Source: an uncultured Clostridium sp.
GTDB lineage: Bacteria; Bacillota; Clostridia; Lachnospirales; Lachnospiraceae
Assembly (NCBI GenBank): GCA_945917985.1
Contig: CAMEIH010000005.1
Coordinates: forward strand, 17,281-81,280
Direction of reading: 5' to 3'
Length of the DNA: 64,000 nucleotides
The translations under genes and the position numbers were made by a program. This document shows positions 43,044 through 51,956 of the stretch, piece by piece; positions within the stretch are counted from its first letter, which is position 1, and every line of letters begins with the position of its first letter. The notes under the pieces are model-generated. The model saw only the letters and a list, made by a program, of their open reading frames with translations. It had not been told where the DNA came from and did not search any database.

Positions 43044-43997
43044 ATGAATTCAAAATTGAGAGTAAGAATTATTGATATGGACAGTGGGTGGATTATCAAT
43101 AAGTTTCAAAACAAATTATGCGAAGAATTGTTAAATTTAGGTGTTGATGCGGACATCAGTAAGGAAAGAGATGAGACTGCGGATATTAACCATTATCCCA
43201 TCTATTATTTTCAGGATGCTAAAAAGGTCAATCATAAAAATGATACTTATATGATCACGCATATCGATTCATTACACAAAGTGGAACTCTTGAAGGAAAG
43301 GGCTCCGAGATGTGGAATGGGCATCTGCATGTCAAAGTATACAATGGACTATTTAACTATGTATGGTGTTCCGAGAGAAAAGCTTTGCTATATCAATCCG
43401 GCCCATGATCATGTAATCAAACCCAGAAAATATGTTATCGGACTGACACATAAGACACATTTCGACTGCCGTAAGAGAAACGAGATGCTGGTAGATATAG
43501 CCAAAGGTCTTGATAAAGACTATTTCAGATTTATCATAATGGGTTCCGGCTGGGATGAAATGGTGGCAGAAATGGAAAAATGTGGTATTGAAGTGGAATA
43601 CTACAATGATTTTATTTACGACAAATATGTGCAGATAGTTCCTACCTTTGATTTCTTCCTATACTTTGGATGGGACGAGGGGAATATGGGATATCTGGAT
43701 GCACTGGCAGCCGGAGTAGAAACTGTGGTAACACCGCAAGGCTTTCATCTTGATGCTAAGGGTGGATTAACATACCCATGCGAAACGGTTGATGACTTTA
43801 TCCGCGCTTTTGAGAAAGCAGCAGATAAAAAGCGTGCACTTGTAAATTCTGTAGAAAGTTGGACGTGGGAGAATTTCGCCAAGAAACATATTGAAGTGTG
43901 GGAATATCTTCTAGACAGAAAACCATTGTCAGAACTTACGAAGAACAGAGGATATTATATGGATGGTATCTTTTCTGTTCTGCCGAAAGAGATATAG
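43044..43997 (+). CDS. GT-B glycosyltransferase, GT4-like
   Basis: A 317-residue protein with a short N-terminal domain (RVRIIDMDSGWIINKFQNKL) and a second Rossmann-like domain: FRFIIMGSGWDEMVAEME, FFLYFGWDEGNMGYLDALAA, GVETVVTPQG. The last two blocks are the GT4 donor-side region. It is shorter than most GT4 enzymes. GAGGA precedes ATG 43044; an in-frame ATG at 42990 lies in the cupin gene. Often found together with the kind of cupin encoded just upstream. Donor unknown. Confidence 0.65.
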   Translation: MNSKLRVRIIDMDSGWIINKFQNKLCEELLNLGVDADISKERDETADINHYPIYYFQDAKKVNHKNDTYMITHIDSLHKVELLKERAPRCGMGICMSKYTMDYLTMYGVPREKLCYINPAHDHVIKPRKYVIGLTHKTHFDCRKRNEMLVDIAKGLDKDYFRFIIMGSGWDEMVAEMEKCGIEVEYYNDFIYDKYVQIVPTFDFFLYFGWDEGNMGYLDALAAGVETVVTPQGFHLDAKGGLTYPCETVDDFIRAFEKAADKKRALVNSVESWTWENFAKKHIEVWEYLLDRKPLSELTKNRGYYMDGIFSVLPKEI

Positions 43998-44012
43998 GAA
44001 AGATGTGGGAAT

Positions 44013-45128
44013 ATGAATTTTATACCGGTTAATACACCTTTGCTGGACGGAAACGAAAAGAAGTACCTGTGTGAATGCATTGATTCAGGTTGGATATCGA
44101 GCGAAGGACCTTTTGTGAAACGATTTGAAAATGATATGGCAGCATATGTAGGAAGAAAATACGGAATTGCTGTCTGCAATGGAACAGCTGCGCTTGAAGC
44201 TGCTATGATCGCCCTCAACTTGGAGAAAGGCGGGGAAGTGATTTTGCCTGCATTTACGATTATCTCATGCGCTCAGGCAATCACAAAGGCAGGATTGATA
44301 CCTGTAGTAGTGGACTGTGACAGTGACACATGGAATATGGATGTGTCCCAGATAGAAGCAAAGATAACAAAAAAAACAAAGGCTATTATGGTTGTACACA
44401 TTTACGGATTACCGGTGGATATGGATCCAGTGTTAGAACTAGCTAGGGAATATAACCTCAGAGTTATAGAGGATGCGGCAGAAATGCATGGACAGACATA
44501 CAAAGGAAAACCATGTGGAAGCTTTGGAGATATCAGTATATTTAGCTTTTACCCCAATAAGCATATCACATGTGGTGAGGGAGGAATGATCCTGACGGAT
44601 GATGAATTCCTTGCAGAACGGTGTAGAGGAGCAAGAAACCTCTTTTTTACTGCGCAGAGATATCGGCATGAGGAAATCGGAAGTAATTTCCGAATGAGTA
44701 ATATGCAGGCAGCTTTAGGCTGTGCACAGCTTGAGAAACTTGAAGAACATATTGAACGAAAGCGGATCGTTGGCAGGAAATATCAGGAAGCCTTTTCAGG
44801 TATTGGTGATATTAAGCTTCCTGTTCCGCAGACCGAATATGCAGATAATATTTACTGGGTGTTCGGTATTGTGATAGGCGACAGTTATGACTTTGATGCA
44901 GATCAGGTAATGAAAATGCTGGCCCAAGAGGGAATAGGAACCCGTTCGTTCTTCTATCCAATCCATAAACAGCCTGTATACATAAAAGAGGGAATGTTTG
45001 ATGAAGTATCCTGCCCTAATGCTGAGAGAATAGCAGAAAGAGGCTTTTATCTGCCAAGCGGACTAGGAATTAGGGATGAGGAAATTGATTATGTGGTTAA
45101 TAAAGTGATTGAAATTTTTGAGAATTAA
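44013..45128 (+). CDS. DegT/DnrJ/EryC1/StrS aminotransferase, perosamine-synthase-like
   Basis: A 371-residue PLP enzyme with Lys in SFYPNKHITCGEGGM and the opening NFIPVNTPLLDGNEKKYLCE followed by SGWISSEGPFVKRFE. SFYPNK and TCGEGG are hallmarks of RfbE/Per, which turns GDP-4-keto-6-deoxymannose into GDP-perosamine; related 4-aminotransferases act on UDP or dTDP sugars. No GDP-mannose 4,6-dehydratase gene is in the window, so the nucleotide sugar is uncertain. The third sugar aminotransferase here and not interchangeable with those at 21877 and 26032. Confidence 0.82.
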   Translation: MNFIPVNTPLLDGNEKKYLCECIDSGWISSEGPFVKRFENDMAAYVGRKYGIAVCNGTAALEAAMIALNLEKGGEVILPAFTIISCAQAITKAGLIPVVVDCDSDTWNMDVSQIEAKITKKTKAIMVVHIYGLPVDMDPVLELAREYNLRVIEDAAEMHGQTYKGKPCGSFGDISIFSFYPNKHITCGEGGMILTDDEFLAERCRGARNLFFTAQRYRHEEIGSNFRMSNMQAALGCAQLEKLEEHIERKRIVGRKYQEAFSGIGDIKLPVPQTEYADNIYWVFGIVIGDSYDFDADQVMKMLAQEGIGTRSFFYPIHKQPVYIKEGMFDEVSCPNAERIAERGFYLPSGLGIRDEEIDYVVNKVIEIFEN

Positions 45129-45175
45129 CGTTTGGGTGAAAGGAGGTATGTCGAAAAGTTTTTCGACAAAGGAAT
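45129..45175. repeat. Short palindrome TCGAAAA-GT-TTTTCGA in the gap
   Basis: The gap contains a perfect 7-bp inverted repeat with a two-base centre, at about 45151-45166, between two strong purine-rich ribosome-like sites (AAAGGAGGT and AAAGGA). The loop is too small for a normal RNA hairpin but the palindrome could be a protein-binding site, for instance for control of the 45-54 kb genes. This is a guess from the pattern alone. Confidence 0.3.
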
Positions 45176-45523
45176 ATGGAAATAATAGCTTTATTTTTTC
45201 CGGCAATGATTTCAATGAAAATCAGCGTAAATAGATCTGTAGAAAAGGATACCGGTATTCTTCAGGTAATCATTAAATACGGATTATATGTACTGGCAGA
45301 TAATCTGCTGACTCAGTTGATAATAACATATGTTTTAGGGATATCTGATGTTACAGCAGATGCATTTAACAGTTTTCCCTTTTTCACAAAATACGTTGTG
45401 ATTGCAGCATTCGTGGCAATGCTGCTCCCTTTTTGTGTGGAATTAGTAAAAAAATACTTTAGTATTACTGTAGAAACAGGTGTTGATGGTGAAAAAGGCA
45501 GAAATAACAAAAAAAGTAATTAA
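45176..45523 (+). CDS. Small membrane protein of unknown function
   Basis: A 115-residue protein with about three hydrophobic stretches and a short polar, Lys/Asn-rich C-terminus. I recognise no family. AAAGGA lies four to five bases before the ATG. It overlaps the LtaS/OpgB-like gene that follows by 38 bases, so the two are likely translated together and may form a membrane complex. The reading frame and ribosome site support a real gene, but function is unknown. Confidence 0.55.
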   Translation: MEIIALFFPAMISMKISVNRSVEKDTGILQVIIKYGLYVLADNLLTQLIITYVLGISDVTADAFNSFPFFTKYVVIAAFVAMLLPFCVELVKKYFSITVETGVDGEKGRNNKKSN

Positions 45524-47054
45524 AATTATAGTGAGTTTGATAGGAAAAGTTTTGCTGGCATTTATGCTTTTTTTTGCTCTATTGGCAATTGGCTCGGCAG
45601 ACTGGTTTCTTAAGACCTTTGGGGCAATGGATTTTTCTATAGTGATATATCAGCTTTTTTCACCGATGGAGGGTACTTCATCAGAAATTTTGGCAAAATA
45701 TTGCAGCGCTGTTTTAATACCAACATCAGGTATAACAATATCTGTTATTCTGATATATACATTTTGTGATATTATCTTCAGAAAATGTTTTATTAAAGTA
45801 GGTATTGCATTTAGAAATAAGGAAATAAAGCTGTCGATTCACAAGAAAACATATCTTATCAGTAAATGGATAATATTACTTACTGGATTGACCGGCTTGT
45901 TTTTTGTGTTGATCAGTAAAGCAGTAGCTGTCGGCATTCCGGAATATTTGGAAGAAATCAGAAATGCATCTACATTGTTTGAAGATGAATATGCAGATCC
46001 GAATAATACAAAAATTGAATTCCCGGAAAGTAAACGAAATTTAATCCTGATTTATTTGGAATCTATGGAATCTACATATGCTTCAATTTCTGAAGGCGGT
46101 GCAAAGTCGATTAATTATATTCCTGAACTGACGGATCTGGCAAAGAATAACTTGAATTTTTCAGACAGTGATAAACTGGGAGGCGGACATGTTTACACAG
46201 AGGGCTGGACAATGGCCGGACTTCTGGGCAGTTCCACAGGTGTACCTTACAAACTTCCGGTTGAGGGAAATTCGGCAGGTGAATATGAACAGTTTTTGCC
46301 GGGGATTACAGGTCTTGGGGACATTCTTCAGGAAGCAGGCTATAAGAATTATTTTATGTGTGGTTCTGATGCTGCTTTCGGCGGAAGAGAAGCTTTCTAT
46401 TCACAGCATGGAGATTATGAGATATTGGACTATGACCGTGCCAGAGTAGATGGATTTATTCCTATGGATTATCAGGTTTATTGGGGCATGGAAGATGAGA
46501 AACTGTATAGCTATGCAAGGAAAGAACTGACTAAAATCGGAGCAGAAGGGCAACCATTTAATTTTACGATGTTAACGGTTGATACCCATCATCCTGATGG
46601 GTATGCTTGTGAATTGTGTGAAAATGAATATCCCGAACAATATGCGAATGCGATAGTCTGTGCAAGTAAGCAGGCGGCAGATTTTGTAAAATGGATACAA
46701 CAACAGGATTGGTATGAGAATACTACGGTTATTATAATAGGCGATCATACCAGCATGAATAATAATTTTTGGGATGATATAGGTGATTATGAGAGGACAA
46801 TATATAACTGTTTTATCAATTATCCCGACAGTGTAAGTGCAGTCAATCCATATGATAGAGAATTTTCCACTTTAGATATGTTCCCAACAATCCTGGCAGC
46901 TCTTGGAGTGAAGGTAGACGGGGAAAGGCTGGGCTTAGGTGTGAATTTGTTCTCAGGAGAAAAGACATTACCGGAGAAAATGGGGAAAGACGCTTATATT
47001 ACAGAATTAAGGAAATATTCATATTATTATTTTAATGAATTTGTTGTAGGGTAG
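45486..47054 (+). CDS. LTA synthase / phosphoglycerol transferase family protein (sulfatase fold)
   Basis: A 522-residue membrane-anchored enzyme: about four N-terminal membrane segments, then an extracellular sulfatase-fold domain from about residue 175. ILIYLESMESTYAS, GGHVYTEGWTMAGLLGSSTG, LTVDTHHPDGY and IIIGDHTSMNNN match the metal- and Thr-containing motifs of LtaS and OpgB. It likely transfers glycerol phosphate from phosphatidylglycerol onto a surface glycan or lipid acceptor. ATG 45486 follows AGG with a gap of five. The GDPD-like gene downstream could remove or recycle glycerophosphate. Confidence 0.82.
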   Translation: MVKKAEITKKVIKIIVSLIGKVLLAFMLFFALLAIGSADWFLKTFGAMDFSIVIYQLFSPMEGTSSEILAKYCSAVLIPTSGITISVILIYTFCDIIFRKCFIKVGIAFRNKEIKLSIHKKTYLISKWIILLTGLTGLFFVLISKAVAVGIPEYLEEIRNASTLFEDEYADPNNTKIEFPESKRNLILIYLESMESTYASISEGGAKSINYIPELTDLAKNNLNFSDSDKLGGGHVYTEGWTMAGLLGSSTGVPYKLPVEGNSAGEYEQFLPGITGLGDILQEAGYKNYFMCGSDAAFGGREAFYSQHGDYEILDYDRARVDGFIPMDYQVYWGMEDEKLYSYARKELTKIGAEGQPFNFTMLTVDTHHPDGYACELCENEYPEQYANAIVCASKQAADFVKWIQQQDWYENTTVIIIGDHTSMNNNFWDDIGDYERTIYNCFINYPDSVSAVNPYDREFSTLDMFPTILAALGVKVDGERLGLGVNLFSGEKTLPEKMGKDAYITELRKYSYYYFNEFVVG

Positions 47055-47063
47055 GATGGCCAT

Positions 47064-48167
47064 ATGCTTGAGAGACGAGAAAAGTATATTTCTAATATAA
47101 TATGTTTATTTTTTGTGGTTGCTGTTTTTGTTTTTTTGAATGCCCTTTTTATCCGATATAAATACGGGGAACTGATATTAGCAACGGCAGATAACGGCTT
47201 TTTGCGTCTGTTTGAGAATAAAAGAAGATTGTATTTGCTGGAAGTATGTATTCCGACAATATTCATTTGGGGATTAGTGGAGATTTTTAGTATTTTTTTC
47301 CTAAGAAAAATCACTTCAAAGACAAGAAGAGTGGTAATGATGTCTGCTATAGCTGTGTCTATTTTAGCACTAATAATGAGTGGCTGTTTGTTGAAAGTCG
47401 GGGATTACGTGAAAAGACAGATACAATTGAGCCAGACACATTGGTATGACAATAATAAAGTTGTAATCCATGCACTTGGTGAAGTGGATGGGCATACATA
47501 CACAAACTCACTGGAAGCGCTTGAGAACAGCTTTAGCATGGGAAACAGAGTGTTTGAATGTGATTTTGCCCTGACCTCAGATGATAAAATGGTTGCGTGC
47601 CATGATTGGAATGTAGATTTCCTTGAGGAATTTTCAGAGGAGAATGTGCCAACCAAAGAAGAATTTATGAGAGTAAAAATATATGGGAAATATACACCGA
47701 TGTCTATCGATGAAATTCTGGTTTTCATGAAAGAGAATCCCGATGTCTATATGATAACAGATACAAAATACGCGGAAAGTGAATATTATGAAAAACAATT
47801 CAAAGAAATAGTTGATGCTTCTGTAAAAAATAACTGTGAAGAGGTATTAAATAATTTCATCATACAGATATATCATCCTTATATGCATGAAGATATTGAA
47901 AAGATTTATCATTTTGATAATTATATTTATACATTGTATCAGGAAGGTTATCGGGGCGATCCTCAGCAATTTGAGGAGTATGCGCAGTTTTGTGCGCTGC
48001 ATGATATAGATGTTATCACAATGAATGAGGAGTATTATAGTGATGAACTACTGGATATTTGCAATAGATACAGGCTTCAACTGTTTGTTCATACCGTAAA
48101 TGATGAGATAAAACAAAAATTCTTTCTGGGGAAAAATATTGGTATATATACGGACAAGTATAACTGA
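47064..48167 (+). CDS. Membrane-anchored glycerophosphodiester phosphodiesterase-like protein
   Basis: A 367-residue protein with two or more N-terminal membrane segments (about residues 10-115) and a TIM-barrel GDPD-type domain outside. HALGEVDGHTYTNSLEALEN and FECDFALTSDDKMVACHDW correspond to the two catalytic His/Glu blocks of GDPD/PLC enzymes, though the first motif is a variant (usual HRG is HALG). The gene follows the phosphoglycerol transferase by nine bases. It might trim glycerophosphate substituents or act on lipid head groups; this is inference. Confidence 0.75.
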   Translation: MLERREKYISNIICLFFVVAVFVFLNALFIRYKYGELILATADNGFLRLFENKRRLYLLEVCIPTIFIWGLVEIFSIFFLRKITSKTRRVVMMSAIAVSILALIMSGCLLKVGDYVKRQIQLSQTHWYDNNKVVIHALGEVDGHTYTNSLEALENSFSMGNRVFECDFALTSDDKMVACHDWNVDFLEEFSEENVPTKEEFMRVKIYGKYTPMSIDEILVFMKENPDVYMITDTKYAESEYYEKQFKEIVDASVKNNCEEVLNNFIIQIYHPYMHEDIEKIYHFDNYIYTLYQEGYRGDPQQFEEYAQFCALHDIDVITMNEEYYSDELLDICNRYRLQLFVHTVNDEIKQKFFLGKNIGIYTDKYN

Positions 48168-48193
48168 AAAGAGATAATAGAGGAAGGAATATC

Positions 48194-49582
48194 ATGATAT
48201 TCAGTTCAGCCTTTTTTATAGTATTTTTACTTCTGGTAATGAGCGTCTACTATATAGTACCTACAAAATTAAGACATGTATGGCTTCTTTTGACCAGCTA
48301 TGTTTTTTGCTTTATGTATGATGTAAATGCCTTGATCGTCCTGGTTGGAAGCACACTGGTCAGCTATCTGTTTGGCCTTATTTTAGACAGGATAAAATGG
48401 GAAGGCAAAGGGAACAAGGCAGGATCACGCATCTGTTTTTGGTTGGGTGTGATCTGTTGCATCACTCCGCTACTGCTTGCAAAGACGGGAAAATTCAGCC
48501 TGTTTGCAGTGGTCGGCGTTTCCTTTTATACCCTTCAGGAAATCGGATACCTTTCGGATATCTGTCAGGGGAAGAGCCGGGCAGAGAAGAGTCTGCTGAT
48601 CTATGCATTGTTTATTGCTTTTTTCCCCAAGCTGGTATCTGGACCGATTGAGAGAAGCGGCAATCTGCTGAAACAAATCAAAGAAGCCTCCGGAACGGTT
48701 TTTGAATATGACAGAGTGAAATCGGGTTTCATATTAATGCTGTGGGGCTATTTCCAAAAGAGCGTGATCGCTGACAGCTTTTCCGGATATGTGAGCAAGG
48801 TTTATGACCAGTGGGAAGCTTATTCGGGGGCTGTGATTATATTGGCAACCGTTGTTTTTGCATTTCAGTTGTATGCAGATTTTGCAGGATATACTAATAT
48901 TGTGCTGGGGGCAGCTCAGGTGTTGGGATATCAGCTTCAGGAGAATTTCCTTCAGCCCTATCTGGCAGTAAGTATCAGGGATTTTTGGAGAAGATGGCAT
49001 ATCAGCTTGTCTACATGGCTTCGCGACTATATTTATATCCCGCTGGGTGGAAACCGAAGAGGAAAACTATGTAAATATATCAATTTGATGATCACCTTTG
49101 TTGTAAGCGGTCTGTGGCATGGAATAAGCTTCAATTATGTGGCATGGGGAATGCTCCATGGAGTGTATCAGGTCATCGGCGAATTTGTAAGAGGCAGGAA
49201 GCTGCCCTTGCTCTTGCGCAGAGCGGGGGTCTTTGTCCTTGTAAACATAGCGTGGGTGTTCTTTCGGGCTGGAAGTTTAAAGGCTGCTATGGGTATGCTG
49301 CTGCGATGTGTGTTCCATTTTTCGCCGGGAGCACTGGCGGGTGATGTCTTTTCATCACTTGGTCTTGGAATGATAAACATTGTTTTTGGAGGCGCATGCA
49401 TTGTATTGCTTCTTCTGGTTGATGCTTTGCATGAACGTCAAATTCATGTCAGAGTACTGCTGGCGCAAAGGCCCATTGTGTTACGGTGGCTTTGCTATAT
49501 GGGAATGGTTCTTCTTTTGGCGTTTGTGGAGATCAGGCGCTGCGGAATAGCGGCATCTAATTTTATCTATTCGCAGTTTTAA
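48194..49582 (+). CDS. MBOAT family O-acyltransferase (AlgI/DltB-like)
   Basis: A 462-residue polytopic protein with VSFYTLQEIGYLSDICQGK, FPKLVSGPIER, FWRRWHISLSTWLRDYIYIP and the catalytic-type His in VVSGLWHGISFNYVAWG. These are the hallmarks of AlgI-like MBOAT proteins, which with an AlgJ/PatB or DltD-type partner pass acyl groups across the membrane to acetylate (or alanylate) an exported polymer. The partner-like gene (49595) follows directly. Membrane location is certain from the sequence; acetylation of the polysaccharide is the probable role. Confidence 0.9.
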   Translation: MIFSSAFFIVFLLLVMSVYYIVPTKLRHVWLLLTSYVFCFMYDVNALIVLVGSTLVSYLFGLILDRIKWEGKGNKAGSRICFWLGVICCITPLLLAKTGKFSLFAVVGVSFYTLQEIGYLSDICQGKSRAEKSLLIYALFIAFFPKLVSGPIERSGNLLKQIKEASGTVFEYDRVKSGFILMLWGYFQKSVIADSFSGYVSKVYDQWEAYSGAVIILATVVFAFQLYADFAGYTNIVLGAAQVLGYQLQENFLQPYLAVSIRDFWRRWHISLSTWLRDYIYIPLGGNRRGKLCKYINLMITFVVSGLWHGISFNYVAWGMLHGVYQVIGEFVRGRKLPLLLRRAGVFVLVNIAWVFFRAGSLKAAMGMLLRCVFHFSPGALAGDVFSSLGLGMINIVFGGACIVLLLLVDALHERQIHVRVLLAQRPIVLRWLCYMGMVLLLAFVEIRRCGIAASNFIYSQF

Positions 49583-49594
49583 TGGGGAAAAGAA

Positions 49595-50536
49595 ATGAAG
49601 AAATTCTTTTTAAAATTATTTCTATTTATCGGACTCTTTTTGATGATTTCAGGAGCATTCCTGGTTTTATCCGCACAGGAGAATTTTCGTATGGAGATAG
49701 CGGATTTGACAGGGAGCGGAGATTATGCTTACGAAGATTTCGGTGCAAAGGAGATCGTTCCTTTTGTGGAAAGAGCGCAGCAGCAAAATGATTGCAGGAA
49801 GCTGATCATAGGGGATAGTGTATGCAATCAGATTTTTGAGAGATATTATACAATCAATGATGTTTATTGTATTTGTGGGAGCAATCAGGCGATTTCCTTA
49901 TCCGGTCAGTATATTCTTGCAAAAGAGTTTATCAAAAATCATGAAAATGTCACAGATATTTATCTGATTTTGACTATGGGAAGTCTTGGCACAGATTATG
50001 GTGCGCAACTGGGTTATCAATATGCAGTAATGCCTTTTGTGCTGACAGATACGATAGGAAATTTGGATGATGAGACGCGCGATCTTATGGCGAAACGCTA
50101 TGGTAGGATTTTTTGCCAAAAACCCATTGTAAAGCTGATAGATCAGTCACCACTAAATATGAAATTGTATCTGAATATGCTGGCAAAAAAAGATGAAATG
50201 TTTCCGCTGGAAACAGATGATGTGATATCAGAAGTGTCATATAAATATCTGCATGAACTTCAGACTCTTTGTGAGAGTGAGGGCGTGAACTTTCATTTGA
50301 TACCGGGACCTCATGCAGACTCTGATGCAAGGCATAATTTGGAGCAACAGCTCAGAGAAGAGACTATGTCAAATGGGGATAGCGATATCCCCGGATTAAA
50401 AATTTATCTGGATCAGATTGTTTATTATCCGGAGGAGATATTCAGGGATGGTATTCATTTTGATGAAAAGATAGTAGATGAATCATTTTTTGTTGAACTT
50501 GCACAGAGGCTGATACCTGATGTGTGTACAAAGTGA
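49595..50536 (+). CDS. SGNH-type acyltransferase partner of the MBOAT protein
   Basis: A 313-residue protein with one N-terminal membrane segment or signal anchor (residues about 5-25) and an extracellular domain. LIIGDSVCNQIF resembles the GDS block of SGNH hydrolases and DGIHFDE the Asp-x-x-His block, matching the layout of AlgJ/AlgX/DltD-like proteins. It starts 12 bases after the MBOAT gene. Together they probably transfer acetyl groups onto the surface polymer. Its end overlaps the likely start of the VTC gene. Confidence 0.7.
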   Translation: MKKFFLKLFLFIGLFLMISGAFLVLSAQENFRMEIADLTGSGDYAYEDFGAKEIVPFVERAQQQNDCRKLIIGDSVCNQIFERYYTINDVYCICGSNQAISLSGQYILAKEFIKNHENVTDIYLILTMGSLGTDYGAQLGYQYAVMPFVLTDTIGNLDDETRDLMAKRYGRIFCQKPIVKLIDQSPLNMKLYLNMLAKKDEMFPLETDDVISEVSYKYLHELQTLCESEGVNFHLIPGPHADSDARHNLEQQLREETMSNGDSDIPGLKIYLDQIVYYPEEIFRDGIHFDEKIVDESFFVELAQRLIPDVCTK

Positions 50537-51269
50537 CAGACAGGAGGAGATACCAATAAAAAAATATAGAAGTGAATGGAAGTATTGCGAGGAAGAAGCA
50601 CAATTGCTTTCTCTGAAAGAGCGATTGACTGCGGTGCTGAATTATGATTCCTATGCAGGAGAGAATGGAAAATATGAAATTCACAGCCTGTATTTTGACG
50701 ACTATAAAGATACCTGCGCGAGAGTGAATGTGGCAGGAGAGGGCAAAAGGTTCAAATATCGCATTAGATATTACGGAAACGATGCGGAGCAATTATGGCT
50801 GGAGAAAAAGGAAAAGTACAACAGCTATTGCCACAAGAGAAAATGTGCTTTGACTACGGAGGAATATGAACTCATTATGATTGGTCGGGCGATGGATGTT
50901 TTCTGGAATACGGATGAACAGTTGCTGAAAGAATTCTGTGTTGATATTGTGACTAAGAGGTTTTTACCCAGACTCATTATCAATTATGAGAGGGAAGCAT
51001 TTGTAGAAACGATTACCAATATCAGGATTACTATGGATTATAATATCTCAGCATCAGATGAAATTGAACGGTTCTTAACAGGAGATTATATGAAGATACC
51101 TGTTTTGGAGAAGAAAAAGCATGTTCTGGAAGTAAAATTTGATGATGTGCTTCCTTCTTATATTAAAGCAGTGCTTCAGGCTAGTATACTAGGGCAAAGG
51201 TCTTTTTCTAAATACTATTTAGGAAGAATGGCAGTACAGGAGAAGAAAAAATACAATAAGATTATGTAG
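50520..51269 (+). CDS. VTC domain protein (polyphosphate polymerase-like tunnel fold)
   Basis: A 249-residue CYTH/triphosphate-tunnel protein with YRSEWKYCEEEA, IHSLYFDDY, FKYRIRYYGND, WLEKKEK, IINYEREAF, and VLEVKFDDVLPSYI, i.e. the basic and acidic pattern of the VTC4 catalytic domain that makes polyphosphate from ATP. The start is uncertain: ATG 50520 overlaps the previous gene; a very good CAGGAGGA site at 50541-50548 would point to an ATA codon at 50556 just before KKYRSEWKY. It is followed by DUF4956 and CotH genes, a set often seen together in bacteria. Confidence 0.85.
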   Translation: MCVQSDRQEEIPIKKYRSEWKYCEEEAQLLSLKERLTAVLNYDSYAGENGKYEIHSLYFDDYKDTCARVNVAGEGKRFKYRIRYYGNDAEQLWLEKKEKYNSYCHKRKCALTTEEYELIMIGRAMDVFWNTDEQLLKEFCVDIVTKRFLPRLIINYEREAFVETITNIRITMDYNISASDEIERFLTGDYMKIPVLEKKKHVLEVKFDDVLPSYIKAVLQASILGQRSFSKYYLGRMAVQEKKKYNKIM

Positions 51270-51281
51270 GAGAAAATACAA

Positions 51282-51956
51282 ATGGGACTTATTCAGGCAG
51301 TAATTAATCACATCATCAACAGTTTTCAAAATCAGGAGATTACCTCATCAATATTGTTATCGGTACTTGTTGTGGCAGGCATCCTTGCATTATATGAATT
51401 TATTGTATATCAGGTGATATTGCATCGCTCTCTGTATAATAAGGCATTCAATATCTGTATTGCTGTACTTCCCTTCTTTATTTCCACGATTATTTTGTGC
51501 CTGCAGTCAAATCTGGTAATCACACTGGGTACAATTGGAGCACTTGCTATTATCCGTTTCAGGACGGCGGTAAAAGATCCTGTGGACCTGATTTTTATTT
51601 TGTGGTCAATACATATAGGGATTACCTGTGGATGTCGTTTGTTTGAAATGGCAGTGGTAACGTCGCTGGTAGCTACAGTAGTATTGATTATATTGAACCG
51701 TATTAATCTGGTGATGAAATCACATATTTTGGTGATTCACTGCCCCTCTGCGGAGAATGAGAGCACAATCATTGGTTTGCTGGAAAGGTATACAAGAAAA
51801 TATCGCATCAAAAGCAGAAACCATACAGAAAAAGGAATGGATTTTGTTTTTGAGATAGTGACAAAGGAAGCAGCGTCACTGGCGGCTGAAATGGAGAAGG
51901 CAGAAGGCGTTGAGCGCTTTTCATTGATGGAGTACGATTCAGATGATATATTGTAA
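51282..51956 (+). CDS. DUF4956 membrane protein
   Basis: A 224-residue protein with about four membrane segments (residues about 20-140) and a soluble C-terminal domain (about 145-224). LGTIGALAIIRFRTAVKDPVD is the conserved core of DUF4956. The gene is 12 bases after the VTC gene and overlaps the CotH gene by 14 bases. DUF4956 proteins accompany VTC and CotH proteins in many bacteria. The role is unknown; it might anchor the VTC protein at the membrane or pass phosphate groups across it. Confidence 0.85.
   Translation: MGLIQAVINHIINSFQNQEITSSILLSVLVVAGILALYEFIVYQVILHRSLYNKAFNICIAVLPFFISTIILCLQSNLVITLGTIGALAIIRFRTAVKDPVDLIFILWSIHIGITCGCRLFEMAVVTSLVATVVLIILNRINLVMKSHILVIHCPSAENESTIIGLLERYTRKYRIKSRNHTEKGMDFVFEIVTKEAASLAAEMEKAEGVERFSLMEYDSDDIL

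Noticed and set aside
45149..45235. A 28-codon open frame starting directly after AAAGGAGGT in the gap before the small membrane protein
   Set aside because: The ATG touches the ribosome site with no spacing and the product has no recognisable feature; the longer frame starting at 45176 fits better.
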